40,053 nt of DNA from Flavobacteriaceae bacterium. GTDB taxonomy: Bacteria > Bacteroidota > Bacteroidia > Flavobacteriales > Flavobacteriaceae. The position numbers were made by a program, and so were the translations under genes. Below the pieces are notes generated by a model, which did no database searches, was not told the origin of the DNA, and saw nothing but the letters and a program-made list of their open reading frames with translations. Where the stretch lies: contig JAQWNN010000058.1 of the NCBI GenBank assembly GCA_029268555.1, forward strand, positions 1-40,053, read 5' to 3'. This document shows, in pieces, positions 37,411 to 40,053 of the stretch; the first letter of the stretch is position 1, and each line of letters begins with the position of its first letter.

Positions 37411-38853
37411 ATGCTAAAACAACAGCTCCAAATAAAACTCTCACAAAAACTTTCTCCCCAGCAAATAAAGTTGATGAAGCTGATACAAATGTCTACGCTA
37501 GATTTAGAACAAAAGATCGAAGCTGAAATTGGAGAAAATCCTGCGTTAGAGAGTGGAATTGAACAAACAAAATCTGAAACTCAAGATAATGAGTTTGAAG
37601 AAAATACTAATCTTGAAACAAACGAAATTGATATTGATCAATATTTGAGTGATAACGAAATTCCATCATACAAACTTTATAGTAATAATTCCATTATTGA
37701 CAACGAAGAGCGAACTGTTCCCTTAAGTGGAGGTATAAGTTTTCATCAAACTCTTTTACAGCAAATTGGAAGTTTAATCTTAAGTGATGATGAAATGCTT
37801 ATTGCTGAATTCCTAATAGGAAGTATAGATGACAGCGGTTATATTCGAAGGACTGACGATGAACTTATTGATGATTTAGCTTTTACACAAAATATTTTTA
37901 CAGATAAAAATGAACTTGAAAAAATAATACATGAAGTTCAGACGCTTGATCCTCCTGGAGTAGGGGCAAGGTCTCTTCAAGAATGTCTTCTACTTCAACT
38001 TAAAAAAAAGAAAAAAGACCGCCCTGAAGTCATTAGTGCACTTAAAATGATACAGGACGAATTTGAGCATTTCAGCCACAAGCATTATAATAAACTCCAA
38101 GATCGAATGGGTATTTCCAAAGAAGAACTTAAAAAAGTAATGGATTTAATCAGTCGATTAAATCCAAAACCTGGAGGTGCTTTATCAAGTGTAATCGAAA
38201 ATACCCATGTAGTTCCAGATTTTATTCTTACCCTTGAAGACGGAAGAATTGAAATACAATTAAATAAAAGAAATGCACCTCAGCTAAAAGTATCCAATGA
38301 ATATGAAGAAATGCTTACAGGCTATCAAGAAAGTAAGAAGAAATCAAAGACACAGCAAGATGCAGTTCAATTCATAAAGCAAAAGCTTGATGCAGCTAAA
38401 TGGTTTATTGATGCTATTCGGCAAAGGCATCAAACTCTAACTTTCACAATAAATGCAATTGTTGCACACCAAAAAGAGTATTTTTTAACTGGAGATGAAC
38501 GTAAACTCAAACCCATGATATTAAAAGATATTGCTGAAAAGGTAGATATGGATATCTCTACAATATCTAGGGTTGCCAATAGTAAATACCTTGATACGCC
38601 GTACGGAATAAAACTTCTGAAAACATTTTTCTCTGAAGGATTAAAAAATGAGGATGGTGATGATGTTTCATCTATTGAAATAAAAAATATTTTAAACCAA
38701 TTAATCTCTGAAGAAAATAAAAAAAAACCAATTACAGATGAAGTTCTCTCAAGTTTATTGAAAGAGAAAGGATTTATAATAGCTAGAAGAACCATCGCAA
38801 AATATCGAGAACAACTTGATATTCCAGTTGCACGATTGCGAAAAGAATTATAG
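37411..38853 (+). CDS. rpoN: RNA polymerase sigma-54 factor
   Basis: QKLSPQQIKLMKLIQMSTLDLEQKIEAEIGENPALE; RpoN-box-like ARRTIAKYREQLDIPVARLRK. Confidence 0.95.
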   Translation: MLKQQLQIKLSQKLSPQQIKLMKLIQMSTLDLEQKIEAEIGENPALESGIEQTKSETQDNEFEENTNLETNEIDIDQYLSDNEIPSYKLYSNNSIIDNEERTVPLSGGISFHQTLLQQIGSLILSDDEMLIAEFLIGSIDDSGYIRRTDDELIDDLAFTQNIFTDKNELEKIIHEVQTLDPPGVGARSLQECLLLQLKKKKKDRPEVISALKMIQDEFEHFSHKHYNKLQDRMGISKEELKKVMDLISRLNPKPGGALSSVIENTHVVPDFILTLEDGRIEIQLNKRNAPQLKVSNEYEEMLTGYQESKKKSKTQQDAVQFIKQKLDAAKWFIDAIRQRHQTLTFTINAIVAHQKEYFLTGDERKLKPMILKDIAEKVDMDISTISRVANSKYLDTPYGIKLLKTFFSEGLKNEDGDDVSSIEIKNILNQLISEENKKKPITDEVLSSLLKEKGFIIARRTIAKYREQLDIPVARLRKEL

Positions 38854-39552
38854 TATATAGAATATCAGTCCAATTTTTATTGGATTAAGTTCTATGGGTA
38901 ACCTATTGAAATCCGAAGTCATTTTACTAAAAAAGGAATTTAAATTATAACCCAAATAAAAATTCCAAGTATTATAACCAAAGCTCACGTGAGCTACAGC
39001 TCCTAAATTTTCTATATCATTGCTGTTTTTAATTTCAAAAATTTCCTGTCGAATTTTATTATAATAATTCCATCGTAATGAAACACCACCATAAACTCGC
39101 CAAAAAGCGAAATTATCTAGAGTAGCATTCCGCCATCGAAGCGTTAGTGGAATTTCTACAGAATGTATCGAAAAAAATACTGGGGAAGCAGATTGATCTG
39201 CTATAAAATAATTTACTGAATTATCTTTGGTTTTATCTAGATTTAAGTTGGTATTGTATCGTTCAAAACTCATCCCAAGTCCCATACCTATAGCAAGCTT
39301 TCCAGAAGAATTTAATGGTAAATCTCTTATAAAACCCCACTGAAAATGTCTGGATAACCCCCGAGGGTTAAAATCTTCTTGATCACTACTTAAAATCATG
39401 AAGGAGGTTCCTAAATAAAATTGATCTTCGCGAAAGAAAACTTCGTTATTAATTTCCTCCTGGCCCCGAGCTAAGAAAAAAGTGCCAAAGGTATTAATAG
39501 AAATAAGCGAAAATTTAATTACTTCTTTAAATAAGTTATAATTTGAAAACAT
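38848..39552 (-). CDS. Outer-membrane beta-barrel protein (PorT-like/porin family)
   Basis: FYLGTSFMILSSDQ, GFIRDLPLNSSGKLAIGMGLGMSF, alternating hydrophobic strands, C-terminal KIGLIFYIL. Confidence 0.65.
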   Translation of the reverse strand: MFSNYNLFKEVIKFSLISINTFGTFFLARGQEEINNEVFFREDQFYLGTSFMILSSDQEDFNPRGLSRHFQWGFIRDLPLNSSGKLAIGMGLGMSFERYNTNLNLDKTKDNSVNYFIADQSASPVFFSIHSVEIPLTLRWRNATLDNFAFWRVYGGVSLRWNYYNKIRQEIFEIKNSNDIENLGAVAHVSFGYNTWNFYLGYNLNSFFSKMTSDFNRLPIELNPIKIGLIFYIL

Positions 39553-39565
39553 TTAGGCTCAAAAT

Positions 39566-39594
39566 AAAAAAAAGTGCTCAAAGAGACACTTTTT
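39566..39594 (-). terminator. Candidate Rho-independent terminator downstream of exbD
   Basis: On the minus strand: AAAAAGTG TCTCTTTGAG CACTTTTTTTT; 8-bp arms, 10-nt loop and a T tract, just downstream of the exbD stop. Confidence 0.65.
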
Positions 39595-39614
39595 GAGTCA
39601 TTAAAAATAAAAAG

Positions 39615-40053
39615 CTAGTTTATATTTTGCATATAATCGCCCAAACGTGTGGTGTAGTTGATCTTTAAAGCACTTACTTTACGAAGCTCTTGTTTGATGT
39701 CCTGAACAAGTCCCATTTTTGTATCACTATCAACTTTAAGAGCAGTAGTTAAAACATTTTGAAGCTCCTGACGTTTCGCACCTCTTTCGGCTAATATAAA
39801 AGCACCTACCTCTCTAACGGTTGCAAACTTATCATTCAATTGAATTTTTGCGCTAGTTCCATATTTATCCTGATAACGGTTTGAGGGCTTGCCCGCATAA
39901 ATATACATAACACGGTCTTTCTTGTCTAATTTTTGAACCTGATCTGCTGCAGGTAATTTATTGATAACCATCAGCGTGCTATCTCGCATCACTGTCGCTA
40001 CCATAAAAAAGAACAAAAGCATAAAAACAATATCGGGCAAAGATGCTGTAGAA
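39615..40053 (-). CDS. exbD: ExbD/TolR-family biopolymer transport protein, 5' truncated by window edge
   Basis: Open frame to the edge reads ..STASLPDIVFMLLFFFMVATVMRDSTLMV; the TTG at 40040 is unlikely to be the start. Confidence 0.85.
   Translation of the reverse strand, partial: STASLPDIVFMLLFFFMVATVMRDSTLMVINKLPAADQVQKLDKKDRVMYIYAGKPSNRYQDKYGTSAKIQLNDKFATVREVGAFILAERGAKRQELQNVLTTALKVDSDTKMGLVQDIKQELRKVSALKINYTTRLGDYMQNIN

Noticed and set aside
38430-38795. 121-aa - strand ORF inside rpoN
   Set aside because: Antisense shadow of the conserved sigma-54 C-terminal region.
1-40053. CRISPR arrays, transposases, integrases, toxin-antitoxin pairs, tRNA/rRNA genes
   Set aside because: Searched by eye in all intergenic gaps and ORF products; none seen. 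Gaps are short and no regularly spaced repeats or cloverleaf-like segments were recognised.

Overview
This 40 kb AT-rich window looks like ordinary core chromosome from a Bacteroidota, most likely Flavobacteriia. It is almost fully coding. I saw no phage, IS, integron, CRISPR or rRNA/tRNA signal. Recognisable blocks: two membrane-type glycosyltransferase genes (first truncated by the window edge); a mevalonate/UbiA cluster next to an RsuA/RluB-type pseudouridine synthase homologue; a GDPD + GH13 lipoprotein pair; an Mrp-NifU-FNR-ferredoxin Fe-S block; an MGMT-like (ATL) protein and trmB; a PhoR/PhoB-like two-component system; a LuxE-like ligase; tyrS; pyrC; a polyprenol-P-mannose synthase; hemD; leuS; ftsX-uppP-truB; nadABC; pyrH-frr; an MMPL/RND protein; asnS; rpoN; and a beta-barrel protein plus exbD (truncated). 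I did not find a clearly new multi-gene system. The best second-look items are: (1) the pseudouridine synthase homologue appears to have lost its catalytic Asp motif and its conserved C-terminal GRNRIVRR-like motif while keeping an intact ORF; (2) all six convergent gene junctions have overlapping or abutting stop codons; (3) a 23-aa candidate leader ORF overlaps the asnS start by ATGA; (4) mvaD may be expressed from a near-leaderless promoter; (5) the MGMT homologue has Ala in place of the active-site Cys.
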